Below, in pieces: positions 25,427-32,741 of a DNA stretch of 55,180 nucleotides (the first letter of the stretch is position 1; each line of letters begins with the position of its first letter). The DNA comes from an uncultured Mogibacterium sp. GTDB lineage: Bacteria > Bacillota > Clostridia > Peptostreptococcales > Anaerovoracaceae. Made by a program: the position numbers and the translations under genes. The notes under the pieces are model-generated. The model did not search any database. It saw only the letters and a list, made by a program, of their open reading frames with translations, and was not told the origin of the DNA. The stretch is from NCBI RefSeq assembly GCF_938041965.1, contig NZ_CALISE010000009.1, positions 1 to 55,180 on the forward strand, in the 5' to 3' direction.

Positions 25427-26584
25427 ATGGAAGGCAAGAAGAAGGTGAAAGCCGTCAGTCTTGAAACATTCGTATTCTTGTTCATATTTATCGGAGGATT
25501 CTCGTGGCTAGGACATAAGATGGGCGTCGGCAACATGTTCAAGACCATGATGGCAACAGCACATGACCTCCTCCTCTCCACCGTATTTCTAATAATGGCG
25601 ATGGCTGTACTCGCTGGTGCTATCAGCGGACTACTTTCGGAGTTCGGGGCAATTGCGCTTATCAATAAGATTTTTGCACCACTGATGAAACCAATATGGG
25701 GGCTGCCAGGAGCGAGTATCACGGGAGCGGTCGCTACATATCTATCAGATAACCCGGCAATTATACCGTTTGCAAAGGATAAAACGTTTACTCAGTATTT
25801 CCGCAAGTATCAAGTGCCGGCACTTTGTAACCTTGGAACTTCTTTCGGAATGGGGCTTATCGTTACGACATTTATGATTGCGCAAGGCAAACAGTTTATA
25901 GCCCCAGCGCTATTAGGTAATGTTGCAGCTATTATAGGGTCGGTTATCAGTGTAAGGCTCATGCTTTGGCAGACTAAAAAATTCTATGGCGATGAAGCTA
26001 TGGAACCATATGCAAAGCATTTCTCGGTAGAGGACCTCAAGACTGAAGGAGAATACAGACTTATACGTGAAGGAAACATGTTCCAGAGAGTACTCGACTC
26101 ATTGCTAGAGGGTGGTAAGAACGGCGTTGAGATGGGGCTTGCGATTATACCAGGAGTTTTAATCGTGTGCACATTCGTAATGATGTTCACATTCGGACCT
26201 GGAAAGAACGGATATACAGGCGCAGCATACGAGGGCATAAAATTGCTTCCATATCTCGGGCAGAAAATTAACTTCGTAATCGAGCCACTGTTCGGCTTCC
26301 ACTCACCAGAAGCTATCTCATTCCCAATCACATCGCTAGGAGCAGTAGGAGCTGCTATCTCTCTAGTGCCTGAGTTCATTAAGACAGGCAAGGTTTCTCC
26401 TAACGATATCGCAGTATTTACCGCAATGGGTATGTGCTGGTCAGGATATCTCAGCACACACATAGGAATGATGGATGCGATTAAGTCGAGAGCTCTTGCA
26501 GGAAAGGCTATCCTATCTCATACAATTGGAGGTCTCTGCGCTGGTATAGCTGCACATCTACTGTACGTGCTACTGATTCACTAG
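25427..26584 (+). CDS. Gate-domain (nucleoside-recognition) membrane protein, CD0519/CD1768-like
   Basis: A polytopic inner-membrane protein of 385 aa with about eight to ten hydrophobic segments. The segment VLAGAISGLLSEFGAIALINKIFAPLMKP and the conserved GAVATYLSDNPAIIPFAKDK loop match the Clostridia membrane-protein family built on the Gate (nucleoside recognition) domain. Related Gate proteins include spore maturation proteins SpmA/SpmB and CNT transporters; the transported substrate, if any, is unknown. The ATG has an AAGGAAGG site. Followed by a hairpin terminator at 26649. Confidence 0.8.
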   Translation: MEGKKKVKAVSLETFVFLFIFIGGFSWLGHKMGVGNMFKTMMATAHDLLLSTVFLIMAMAVLAGAISGLLSEFGAIALINKIFAPLMKPIWGLPGASITGAVATYLSDNPAIIPFAKDKTFTQYFRKYQVPALCNLGTSFGMGLIVTTFMIAQGKQFIAPALLGNVAAIIGSVISVRLMLWQTKKFYGDEAMEPYAKHFSVEDLKTEGEYRLIREGNMFQRVLDSLLEGGKNGVEMGLAIIPGVLIVCTFVMMFTFGPGKNGYTGAAYEGIKLLPYLGQKINFVIEPLFGFHSPEAISFPITSLGAVGAAISLVPEFIKTGKVSPNDIAVFTAMGMCWSGYLSTHIGMMDAIKSRALAGKAILSHTIGGLCAGIAAHLLYVLLIH

Positions 26585-26648
26585 CAATGTTGCAGGTTTA
26601 TAAAAAATTGCGTATTAGAGTATTTAACACACATGACACAGAAAACTG

Positions 26649-26674
26649 GCCAGACATATGTCTGGCTTGTTTTC
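26649..26674 (+). terminator. Terminator after the Gate-domain gene
   Basis: Stem GCCAGAC / GTCTGGC with loop ATAT, followed by TTGTTTTC. Confidence 0.7.
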
Positions 26675-26677
26675 TTG

Positions 26678-26706
26678 TTGAAAAATGCACGTCTCTATGA
26701 TAAAGT
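26678..26706 (+). promoter_or_regulatory. Promoter of tadA
   Basis: -35 TTGAAA (26678-26683), 17-bp spacer, -10 TAAAGT (26701-26706). The predicted start of transcription is within a few bases of the tadA ATG at 26715, implying a leaderless or nearly leaderless transcript. Confidence 0.45.
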
Positions 26707-26714
26707 AAACTGAT

Positions 26715-27236
26715 ATGCGAGATAACAATTTCTACATGAAAGAAGCTTTAAAAGAAGCCTATATAGCTGCAGAGCTCGGAGAAGTTCCGGTCGGAGCCAT
26801 CGTAGTGAAGGACGATGAAATTATCGCCAGAGCTCACAACATGGTGGAAGCATACGCATCTTCATCATCTCACGCTGAGATGTTGGCGATGGATGCAGCC
26901 GAAGCAAAGCTCGGAAGTAAATGGCTGAGCGGATGTGAGCTGTATGTGACACTTGAGCCGTGCTCGATGTGTGCTGGAGCGATGGTGCTCTCAAGGCTGG
27001 ATAAGCTTTACATAGGAACGATGGATCCTAAGAATGGAGCAGCCGGTTCAATATTCGATATTACGAATGAGGCACAGCTCAACCACAGGATAGATGTAGA
27101 ACGAGGGATACTTGCCGATGAATGTGCGGAGGCGCTTACTAGCTTCTTTAGAGAGCTAAGGATAACTAAAGCCCAGCTTCGCAACAAAAATATAGATGCA
27201 GTTGAAGATAAAGTTGATATATTGGAGGAAAATTAG
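26715..27236 (+). CDS. tadA: tRNA-specific adenosine deaminase
   Basis: Deaminates adenosine-34 to inosine in tRNA-Arg(ACG), allowing wobble decoding. Zinc and catalytic motifs of the cytidine-deaminase fold are intact: H53-A-E55 and P82-C-S-M-C86. 173 aa is slightly longer than E. coli TadA through a C-terminal extension. No Shine-Dalgarno sequence is evident before the ATG, matching the leaderless prediction. The next gene starts directly after the TAG stop. Confidence 0.95.
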   Translation: MRDNNFYMKEALKEAYIAAELGEVPVGAIVVKDDEIIARAHNMVEAYASSSSHAEMLAMDAAEAKLGSKWLSGCELYVTLEPCSMCAGAMVLSRLDKLYIGTMDPKNGAAGSIFDITNEAQLNHRIDVERGILADECAEALTSFFRELRITKAQLRNKNIDAVEDKVDILEEN

Positions 27237-28025
27237 ATGAAAAGAAAAGGACTAATTGCAGTTCTGTCGATGCTTATGGTTATTATCAGCACAGCTATGT
27301 GTTTCGCAGCAGATGATACTGCTTTTGCGCTAAAGTCTTCATACCCTAAGGATGGACAGAAGAACACTTCAATCGAGAACCTAGGGGTTAAGCTTTATTT
27401 TAATCATTCTGTATCAAGTAAGGCAGCGCAGGCTAATAACAAAAATAGTGTTAAGATTGTTGATAAGGATGGCAAGAAGATCCCAATAAAGGTTCTGACT
27501 GCTAACGACGATTCTGGTCTAGTGCTAGTGCTCGGGGATAGTACGAACAAGAAATTCAAGGTTAAGAATAACTCGGAGTATAAGCTGGTAATCGAAAAGG
27601 ATTTTGTAGATGATAACGGCAACACCCTTGGAAAAGAGACCACTGTAAGCTTTAAGACTTTTAACCAGACTCTGAACACAACTATCAATATGGTTATGAT
27701 GGTAATCATGTTCGGTGGTATCATGGTTGTGACGATTAGACAGCAGCACAATAAGGATGATGACGATAAGGTTGAGAAGGAGAAATCCGGAGAATCCACA
27801 TTTAATCCTTATAAAGAGGCGAAGAAGACTGGAAAGTCAGTCGAAGAAGTAATCGCTGAAGAGAAAAAAAGAGTTGCTAAGGCTGAGAGAAGGGCTAAGA
27901 GAAAGGGTACAAAAAAGGTTGAGGAGAAACTTGAGATAAGTGAACTTCTGCCTAATGTGTATAAGGTCCATAAGCCAAGTCCAATCAAAGACCGTAAAGC
28001 AGGGGGCAAAAAATCCTCGAAGTAA
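27237..28025 (+). CDS. Signal-peptide-bearing Ig-like membrane protein
   Basis: Residues 1-24 form a signal peptide (ISTAMCFA). Residues about 30-135 look like a bacterial Ig-like (Big_5/SbsA-type) domain: SSYPKDGQKNTSIENLGVKLYFNHSV and YKLVIEKDFVDDNGNTLG are typical strands. A transmembrane helix follows (about 145-165, NMVMMVIMFGGIMVVTI), and then a highly charged, Lys-rich cytoplasmic tail of about 95 residues. Topology therefore places the Ig domain outside and the basic tail inside. The ATG abuts the tadA stop codon, so translation is likely coupled. Function unknown; an envelope-associated scaffold is a guess. Confidence 0.75.
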   Translation: MKRKGLIAVLSMLMVIISTAMCFAADDTAFALKSSYPKDGQKNTSIENLGVKLYFNHSVSSKAAQANNKNSVKIVDKDGKKIPIKVLTANDDSGLVLVLGDSTNKKFKVKNNSEYKLVIEKDFVDDNGNTLGKETTVSFKTFNQTLNTTINMVMMVIMFGGIMVVTIRQQHNKDDDDKVEKEKSGESTFNPYKEAKKTGKSVEEVIAEEKKRVAKAERRAKRKGTKKVEEKLEISELLPNVYKVHKPSPIKDRKAGGKKSSK

Positions 28026-28077
28026 TTCGAAAAATCACAAATTATATATACATTTATGTATGATAAATAGTACAATA

Positions 28078-28109
28078 AATGCGAGGGTGCACGGCATCCT
28101 CGCATTTTT
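28078..28109 (+). terminator. Terminator before ispE
   Basis: Stem AATGCGAGG / CCTCGCATT with a short loop, followed by TTTTT. Confidence 0.8.
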
Positions 28110-28128
28110 AGAATCTAGGGCGGGATAA

Positions 28129-29130
28129 ATGAGTAGAGAAGATATGAAGCCTTCTGAAATCGAACTCAAAGCGTACGCGAAAATCAACCTTTCGCTATAC
28201 GTGCTATCTAGAAGGGCAGACGGTTATCACGATATAAAGTCTTTTATGCAAAGTATCAATATTTTCGATATTTTAAAAATAAGAACTAAATTAATAAATA
28301 GTTACGATTATAATTGTTTTTTTGCAGAAACTAACATATACTTATCATCAACAAATAAGAATATTCCATTAACTACAGACAATTTGGCTGTAAAAGGCGC
28401 GATGACCGTCATAGAGGCAATTTCTAGTCGATGTAATCTTGCAAGTTTGCTGAAAGAGAGAGATGCTGAGTGCATCTCAATCGAGATCGATAAAAAGCTG
28501 CCCGTAGCAGCTGGGATTGCAGGTGGCAGTGGAAATGCCGCAGCGGTTATGCTCGGCGTGAACCACCTGCTTGGTAGTCCTTTGTCTATGAGGGAACTCA
28601 TGGAGGCGGGTGCTAAGGTCGGTGCGGATGTGCCTTTTTCTATAATGATGAATGCATATCTTAATGCTGATGAACTGAAGGGCCTGCCACAGCTCGAAGA
28701 GGCGAGCTGCGCTGCGATAGTTTCTGGAATAGGCGAAGTGGTTGAGGCAGTTATGCCGAGACCGCATTTTGTGATTTTATTTAACCCTGGCATTGCTGTA
28801 TCTACTAAGGAAGTGTATGAAGCAATTGACAGGAAACTTGAAGGCGCAGAGCTTGCGCAAAGAGAAGCAGATGTCAATCGCTTCTATAATGAACTTGAGC
28901 TGTACACACTTACGCATTACCGAGAAGTGCAGAACTTGGTGTCGCGGATACGCGAGTATTTGCACGCTGATGAAGTTCTGATGAGCGGTAGCGGACCCAC
29001 CGTGGCAGCTTACTATACCGACGAAACTAGATTCGAGGCTGACTATGAAGCTTTAGAAGCGGCTAGATGGGTTGAACCGACTTGGCGATACTGGAAGACA
29101 AAGAGCGGAGGACTTAACTTATGGAGTTAG
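28129..29130 (+). CDS. ispE: 4-diphosphocytidyl-2-C-methyl-D-erythritol kinase
   Basis: A GHMP-family kinase that phosphorylates CDP-methylerythritol in the non-mevalonate isoprenoid pathway. N-terminal AYAKINLSLYVLSRRADGYHDI and the ATP-binding PVAAGIAGGSGNAAAV loop are characteristic, as is MSGSGPTVAAYY near the C-terminus. 333 aa is somewhat longer than average, due to an insertion around residues 45-85. The chosen ATG has GGGCGGGA upstream; ATG 28144 is an alternative. Its 3' end overlaps the GntR regulator by 10 bp. Confidence 0.93.
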   Translation: MSREDMKPSEIELKAYAKINLSLYVLSRRADGYHDIKSFMQSINIFDILKIRTKLINSYDYNCFFAETNIYLSSTNKNIPLTTDNLAVKGAMTVIEAISSRCNLASLLKERDAECISIEIDKKLPVAAGIAGGSGNAAAVMLGVNHLLGSPLSMRELMEAGAKVGADVPFSIMMNAYLNADELKGLPQLEEASCAAIVSGIGEVVEAVMPRPHFVILFNPGIAVSTKEVYEAIDRKLEGAELAQREADVNRFYNELELYTLTHYREVQNLVSRIREYLHADEVLMSGSGPTVAAYYTDETRFEADYEALEAARWVEPTWRYWKTKSGGLNLWS

Positions 29131-29789
29131 ATTTTCAGATTCAGAAACCATTAAGAGAGCTAGTGTACCTGGAGCTCAAGAGACGAATTCTAACGGGTGA
29201 AATAGATGCGCACACAAGGCTCATGGAAATTGACCTGGCGGAGAAGATGAACGTAAGCAGAACACCTATCAGAGAGGCGATTCGTAAACTTGCTAACGAA
29301 GGCTTGGTTGTTATTGAGCCGCGTCACGGCGCATATGTATCTGAGATTTCCATCAAAGATCTCGAGGACGTGTTTGAGGTGAGAGAAACTCTGGGCGGAC
29401 TCGCAGCTTCTATTGCCGCAGTTAAGGCAACAGATGAGGATAAAGCAGCTCTACAGAAGCTTCTCAGGCTAGGTGAGCTCGCGATGAAAAATGGCGAGAT
29501 GGACGAGATGGTAGAATATGACGTCAAGCTTCACAGCTATATAGTGCAGTGCAGCGGCAATAAGACTCTTATCCAGATGGTTAAACAGGTTCAAGAGCTA
29601 TCGATGAGATTCCGTTACGTATACTATGAGAGCCAGAGCAAGTACATGATTCAGCCGATTGAGCATAAGAAGATTGTAGATGCTATCATAGCTGGTGATG
29701 CAGCGGCAGCTAGAAAAGCAGCTGCGGATCATATCAATACGCTTAGAAAGTTTGTTGTAGAGAAAGATAAAGGGAATGGCATGATATAG
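29121..29789 (+). CDS. GntR-family (FadR/FCD subfamily) transcriptional regulator
   Basis: The N-terminal winged helix (about residues 8-75) contains EIDLAEKMNVSRTPIREAIRKLANEGLV, the classic GntR recognition region. The C-terminal all-helical FCD effector domain (about 80-215) often binds organic acids through a metal. The reading frame overlaps the end of ispE, so it is cotranscribed and probably translationally coupled. The effector and targets cannot be read from sequence. Followed by a strong terminator. Confidence 0.93.
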   Translation: MELDFQIQKPLRELVYLELKRRILTGEIDAHTRLMEIDLAEKMNVSRTPIREAIRKLANEGLVVIEPRHGAYVSEISIKDLEDVFEVRETLGGLAASIAAVKATDEDKAALQKLLRLGELAMKNGEMDEMVEYDVKLHSYIVQCSGNKTLIQMVKQVQELSMRFRYVYYESQSKYMIQPIEHKKIVDAIIAGDAAAARKAAADHINTLRKFVVEKDKGNGMI

Positions 29790-29802
29790 TCATCCGATTG
29801 AG

Positions 29803-29831
29803 ACGGGTAGCCTAGAGCTACCCGTTTTTTG
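29803..29831 (+). terminator. Terminator after the GntR gene
   Basis: Stem ACGGGTAG / CTACCCGT followed by a T run. Confidence 0.9.
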
Positions 29832-29936
29832 TGCGCATTTTGTGATGTTCCCGAGAATATACATAGAAAACACCGATATAGGCGCTAAAAGCCTTGAAAA
29901 TACCCACGAGTTAAGGAAACAAAACAAAAGTTAATG

Positions 29937-29966
29937 TTGACTAGCGAATTTTATAAGTGATATATT
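29937..29966 (+). promoter_or_regulatory. Promoter of the P1B-ATPase operon
   Basis: -35 TTGACT (29937-29942), 18-bp spacer, -10 TATATT (29961-29966); the AGGAGG ribosome binding site is at about 30003-30008, ahead of the ATG at 30015. Confidence 0.55.
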
Positions 29967-30014
29967 TGATACAATCAATATAATAATTAAAGAATTAAGA
30001 CTAGGAGGTTTATT

Positions 30015-30359
30015 ATGAAATTTTTAGGTAAGCAGAGTTGTGTTGGTATTGGATGCGTTGCAGCAGGATTCCTCGCTGGAACAGTTGGCAAGTTAATCCT
30101 TACAAGCAAGGATGCTAAGAAAGTATATACACACTGCACAGCTGCAGTTCTACGCGGCAAGGACACTCTTATGGAGACCACAACAACATTAAGAGAGAAC
30201 TGCGAAGACATCTACGAAGATGCAATGGATATGAATGCTGTTCGTTATGCTGAAGAAGAGATGCTAATGGTTGAGAGCGCTAGAGCAATCGTTGAAGCAT
30301 ACGACGAGGATGAAGAGGCTGCTGAGGAGCAGGTAGAAGAAGCTAAGGACGCAGAATAA
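30015..30359 (+). CDS. DUF6110-like small protein preceding the P1B ATPase
   Basis: A 114-aa protein with an N-terminal glycine-rich hydrophobic segment (GIGCVAAGFLAGTVGKLIL, about residues 12-30) that could insert in the membrane, then a helical region and a strongly acidic C-terminus rich in Glu/Asp. It resembles proteins I know as DUF6110, which accompany heavy-metal P-type ATPases. The TAA stop overlaps the ATPase ATG (TAATG), showing translational coupling. The acidic tail could bind cations, but that is inference; function unknown. Confidence 0.75.
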   Translation: MKFLGKQSCVGIGCVAAGFLAGTVGKLILTSKDAKKVYTHCTAAVLRGKDTLMETTTTLRENCEDIYEDAMDMNAVRYAEEEMLMVESARAIVEAYDEDEEAAEEQVEEAKDAE

Positions 30360-32485
30360 TGCGATTTGTAATACTTCACGAATCGAGCTCTAGGATACGC
30401 GTGCGTGTTCCAAAGTATAATATGACTATGGAACAGGCCGATATACTAGAGTACTACCTGAGAAATAAACCCTTTGTCATTCAAGCGACCGTTCACGACA
30501 GAACGAGCGATGCATCGATTAGATATAGAGGTGGCGCAGAAGGACGAAAGGCTCTTCTCGAGGCACTGAGAGTATTCTCCTTCAGTGACGAAGATGCTAT
30601 TGCACTAGTGCCAGAGCAGACAAGCAGGGCACTTGATCATAAGTACCAGGAGAAAATGGTGAGTATGGTCATGTTTAGAACCCTGAGAAATATCTTCCTG
30701 CCAATCTGGCTTCGTAACGGAATTACAATCGTTAAGAGCGCTGGATTCATCGCTAAGGGTATAAAATCGCTCTCTAAAGGTAAGCTAGAAGTAGCGACAC
30801 TGGATGCTACTGCAATTACAGTGTCGATGCTTAGAAATGATTTTGGTACTGCTTCATCCGTAATGTTCCTACTCGACATAGGAGACACACTTGGCGAGTG
30901 GACTCGTCGTAAGTCGGTCACAGATCTAGCAAGCGTGATGTCTCTTAACGTGACAAAGGTATGGAAGAAAACGGAAGATGTCGATGTATTAGTCGATGTC
31001 AAAGAGATAAATCCAGGAGACAAAATCGTAGTACGCACTTCAAACGTAATTCCGCTAGATGGGAAGGTCGTTGAGGGCTCAGCATCTGTAAATCAGGCGA
31101 CAATGACTGGTGAATCTATTCCCGTTCGCAAGGAGCCTGGTGGCTATGTATATGCTGGGACTGTCGTTGAAGATGGAAGCTGCGTAATTGAGGTTGCTCA
31201 GTCTGCAGGTACTGGTAAGTACGATCAGATTGTGAAGATCATCGAGGAGTCCGAGAAGCTCAAGTCAGAAACTGAGGAAAAGGCTTTCCATCTCGCTGAT
31301 AGGCTTGTTCCGTATTCTTTGGCGGGAACGGTACTAACTTATCTATTGACCAGAAATGCGACAAGGGCACTATCGTTCCTGATGGTAGATTTCTCTTGTG
31401 CTTTGAACCTGTCGATGCCACTTTCGATGCTTTCTGCAATTAAGGAAGCTAGCAAGTATGATATTTCTGTCAAGGGAGGCAAGTTCCTCGAAGCGACTGC
31501 AACGGCAGATACTGTAGTATTTGATAAGACAGGGACGCTGACACACGCCACACCGTCCGTAGTAGACATTATTACTTTTGGCGATGCAAAAGAAGAGGAG
31601 AGTTTGCGTATTGCGGCTTGCCTCGAAGAGCACTACCCACATTCCGTTGCAAATGCAGTAGTTGAAGAGGCCAAGAAGCGTCATATCTCGCACGAAGAGA
31701 TGCATTCGAAGGTTGACTACGTGGTTGCTCATGGAATCTCGAGTAATATCGACGGGAAAAATGCGATTATTGGTAGCTACCATTTCGTAGTTGAAGACAG
31801 GAAGAGCGTAGTGCCAGATGGCGAAGAGGGTAAGATCGATACACTGCCAACAGAGTATTCGCACCTATACCTAGCTATCGACGGAGTGCTGCAGGCTGTA
31901 ATCTGCATATTTGACCCTCTTAGAGAAGAGGCTGCCGATGTGATCAAGGAGCTCTATGAACTCGGAGTGTCAAAGGTATGCATGCTCACGGGAGACAACG
32001 AGAGAACAGCTGCTGCAGTGGCAAAGAAGCTCGACCTCACAGAGTATCGCGCAGAGGTGCTTCCGGAAGATAAGCTCGCATTTATAAAAGCTGAGCATGC
32101 AGCAGGACGAAAGGTAATCATGGTTGGAGATGGTGTAAACGATGCACCCGCTCTATCTGAATCAGATGTTGGAATCGCTGTAAATGAAGGTGCTGCGATT
32201 GCAAGAGAGATTGCCGATATAACGATTTCATCGGATGACCTGCGCAGAATCGTACTTCTGAGAAGAATAAGTATGCAGCTGATGGAGAGAATAGATAACA
32301 ACTACAAGTTCATCGTTGCATTCAATGCAGGACTTATTGGACTAGGAGTTGCAGGGATTTTAACACCTTCCTCATCAGCGCTATTCCACAACGGATCGAC
32401 TATACTGAGCGGACTATATAGCACAACGCCGCTGTTAAGTGAGTCGGAAGAAGATATCAAGGAGTTGGATTATGAAGAAGCATAA
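30359..32485 (+). CDS. P1B-type heavy-metal ATPase of unusual type
   Basis: A 708-aa metal-transporting ATPase. The actuator TGES (residues 250-253), phosphorylation site DKTGTLT (Asp389), HP-type motif in EEHYPHSVANAV and hinge GDGVNDAPA (from 590) are all intact. The N-terminal about 85 residues look like a degenerate heavy-metal-associated fold with no CxxC. The membrane metal motif, normally CPC/CPx/SPC, reads FSCALNLS around Cys347 with no proline. Metal specificity is therefore not predictable; the N-terminal transmembrane region also looks short for the family. It is sandwiched between the DUF6110-like gene and a 26-residue peptide gene overlapping its 3' end. Confidence 0.9.
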   Translation: MRFVILHESSSRIRVRVPKYNMTMEQADILEYYLRNKPFVIQATVHDRTSDASIRYRGGAEGRKALLEALRVFSFSDEDAIALVPEQTSRALDHKYQEKMVSMVMFRTLRNIFLPIWLRNGITIVKSAGFIAKGIKSLSKGKLEVATLDATAITVSMLRNDFGTASSVMFLLDIGDTLGEWTRRKSVTDLASVMSLNVTKVWKKTEDVDVLVDVKEINPGDKIVVRTSNVIPLDGKVVEGSASVNQATMTGESIPVRKEPGGYVYAGTVVEDGSCVIEVAQSAGTGKYDQIVKIIEESEKLKSETEEKAFHLADRLVPYSLAGTVLTYLLTRNATRALSFLMVDFSCALNLSMPLSMLSAIKEASKYDISVKGGKFLEATATADTVVFDKTGTLTHATPSVVDIITFGDAKEEESLRIAACLEEHYPHSVANAVVEEAKKRHISHEEMHSKVDYVVAHGISSNIDGKNAIIGSYHFVVEDRKSVVPDGEEGKIDTLPTEYSHLYLAIDGVLQAVICIFDPLREEAADVIKELYELGVSKVCMLTGDNERTAAAVAKKLDLTEYRAEVLPEDKLAFIKAEHAAGRKVIMVGDGVNDAPALSESDVGIAVNEGAAIAREIADITISSDDLRRIVLLRRISMQLMERIDNNYKFIVAFNAGLIGLGVAGILTPSSSALFHNGSTILSGLYSTTPLLSESEEDIKELDYEEA

Positions 32486-32552
32486 GTTTTTCGCATGGGC
32501 AACAGTTTTCTGCTTTGCAATGACGATGGTGACTGGATATAAGAAACGCTAA
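32472..32552 (+). CDS. 26-residue single-span membrane peptide overlapping the P1B ATPase gene
   Basis: ATG at 32472 opens a 27-codon frame ending TAA at 32550-32552, overlapping the last 14 bp of the ATPase gene in another frame. GGAGTTGG at 32461-32468 is a plausible ribosome binding site. The product has a basic start (MKKHKFF), a hydrophobic core (AWATVFCFAMTMV) and the end TGYKKR, a typical small membrane peptide. I recall similar 'KHK...TGYK' small proteins beside DUF6110/ATPase operons (possibly DUF6219-like), but cannot confirm. It is the last gene before the terminator. Confidence 0.65.
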   Translation: MKKHKFFAWATVFCFAMTMVTGYKKR

Positions 32553-32597
32553 GTTGCTTATTATTGTATCAGACTAATAATAAAGTTGCTAAAAATT

Positions 32598-32635
32598 AAG
32601 ACAGAACCCTTCGGATGAGGGGTTCTGTCTTTTTA
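32598..32635 (+). terminator. Terminator of the P1B-ATPase operon
   Basis: Stem AAGACAGAACCC / GGGTTCTGTCTT followed by TTT. Confidence 0.9.
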
Positions 32636-32741
32636 CATATTTAAACAGGATAAATTATGTGGAAAAGGGATTTGGCTGAAAGCAAGATGTTGATACACAT
32701 ATGAGGTAATAATAAATCTGAATTAATTAAATACTAATAAA

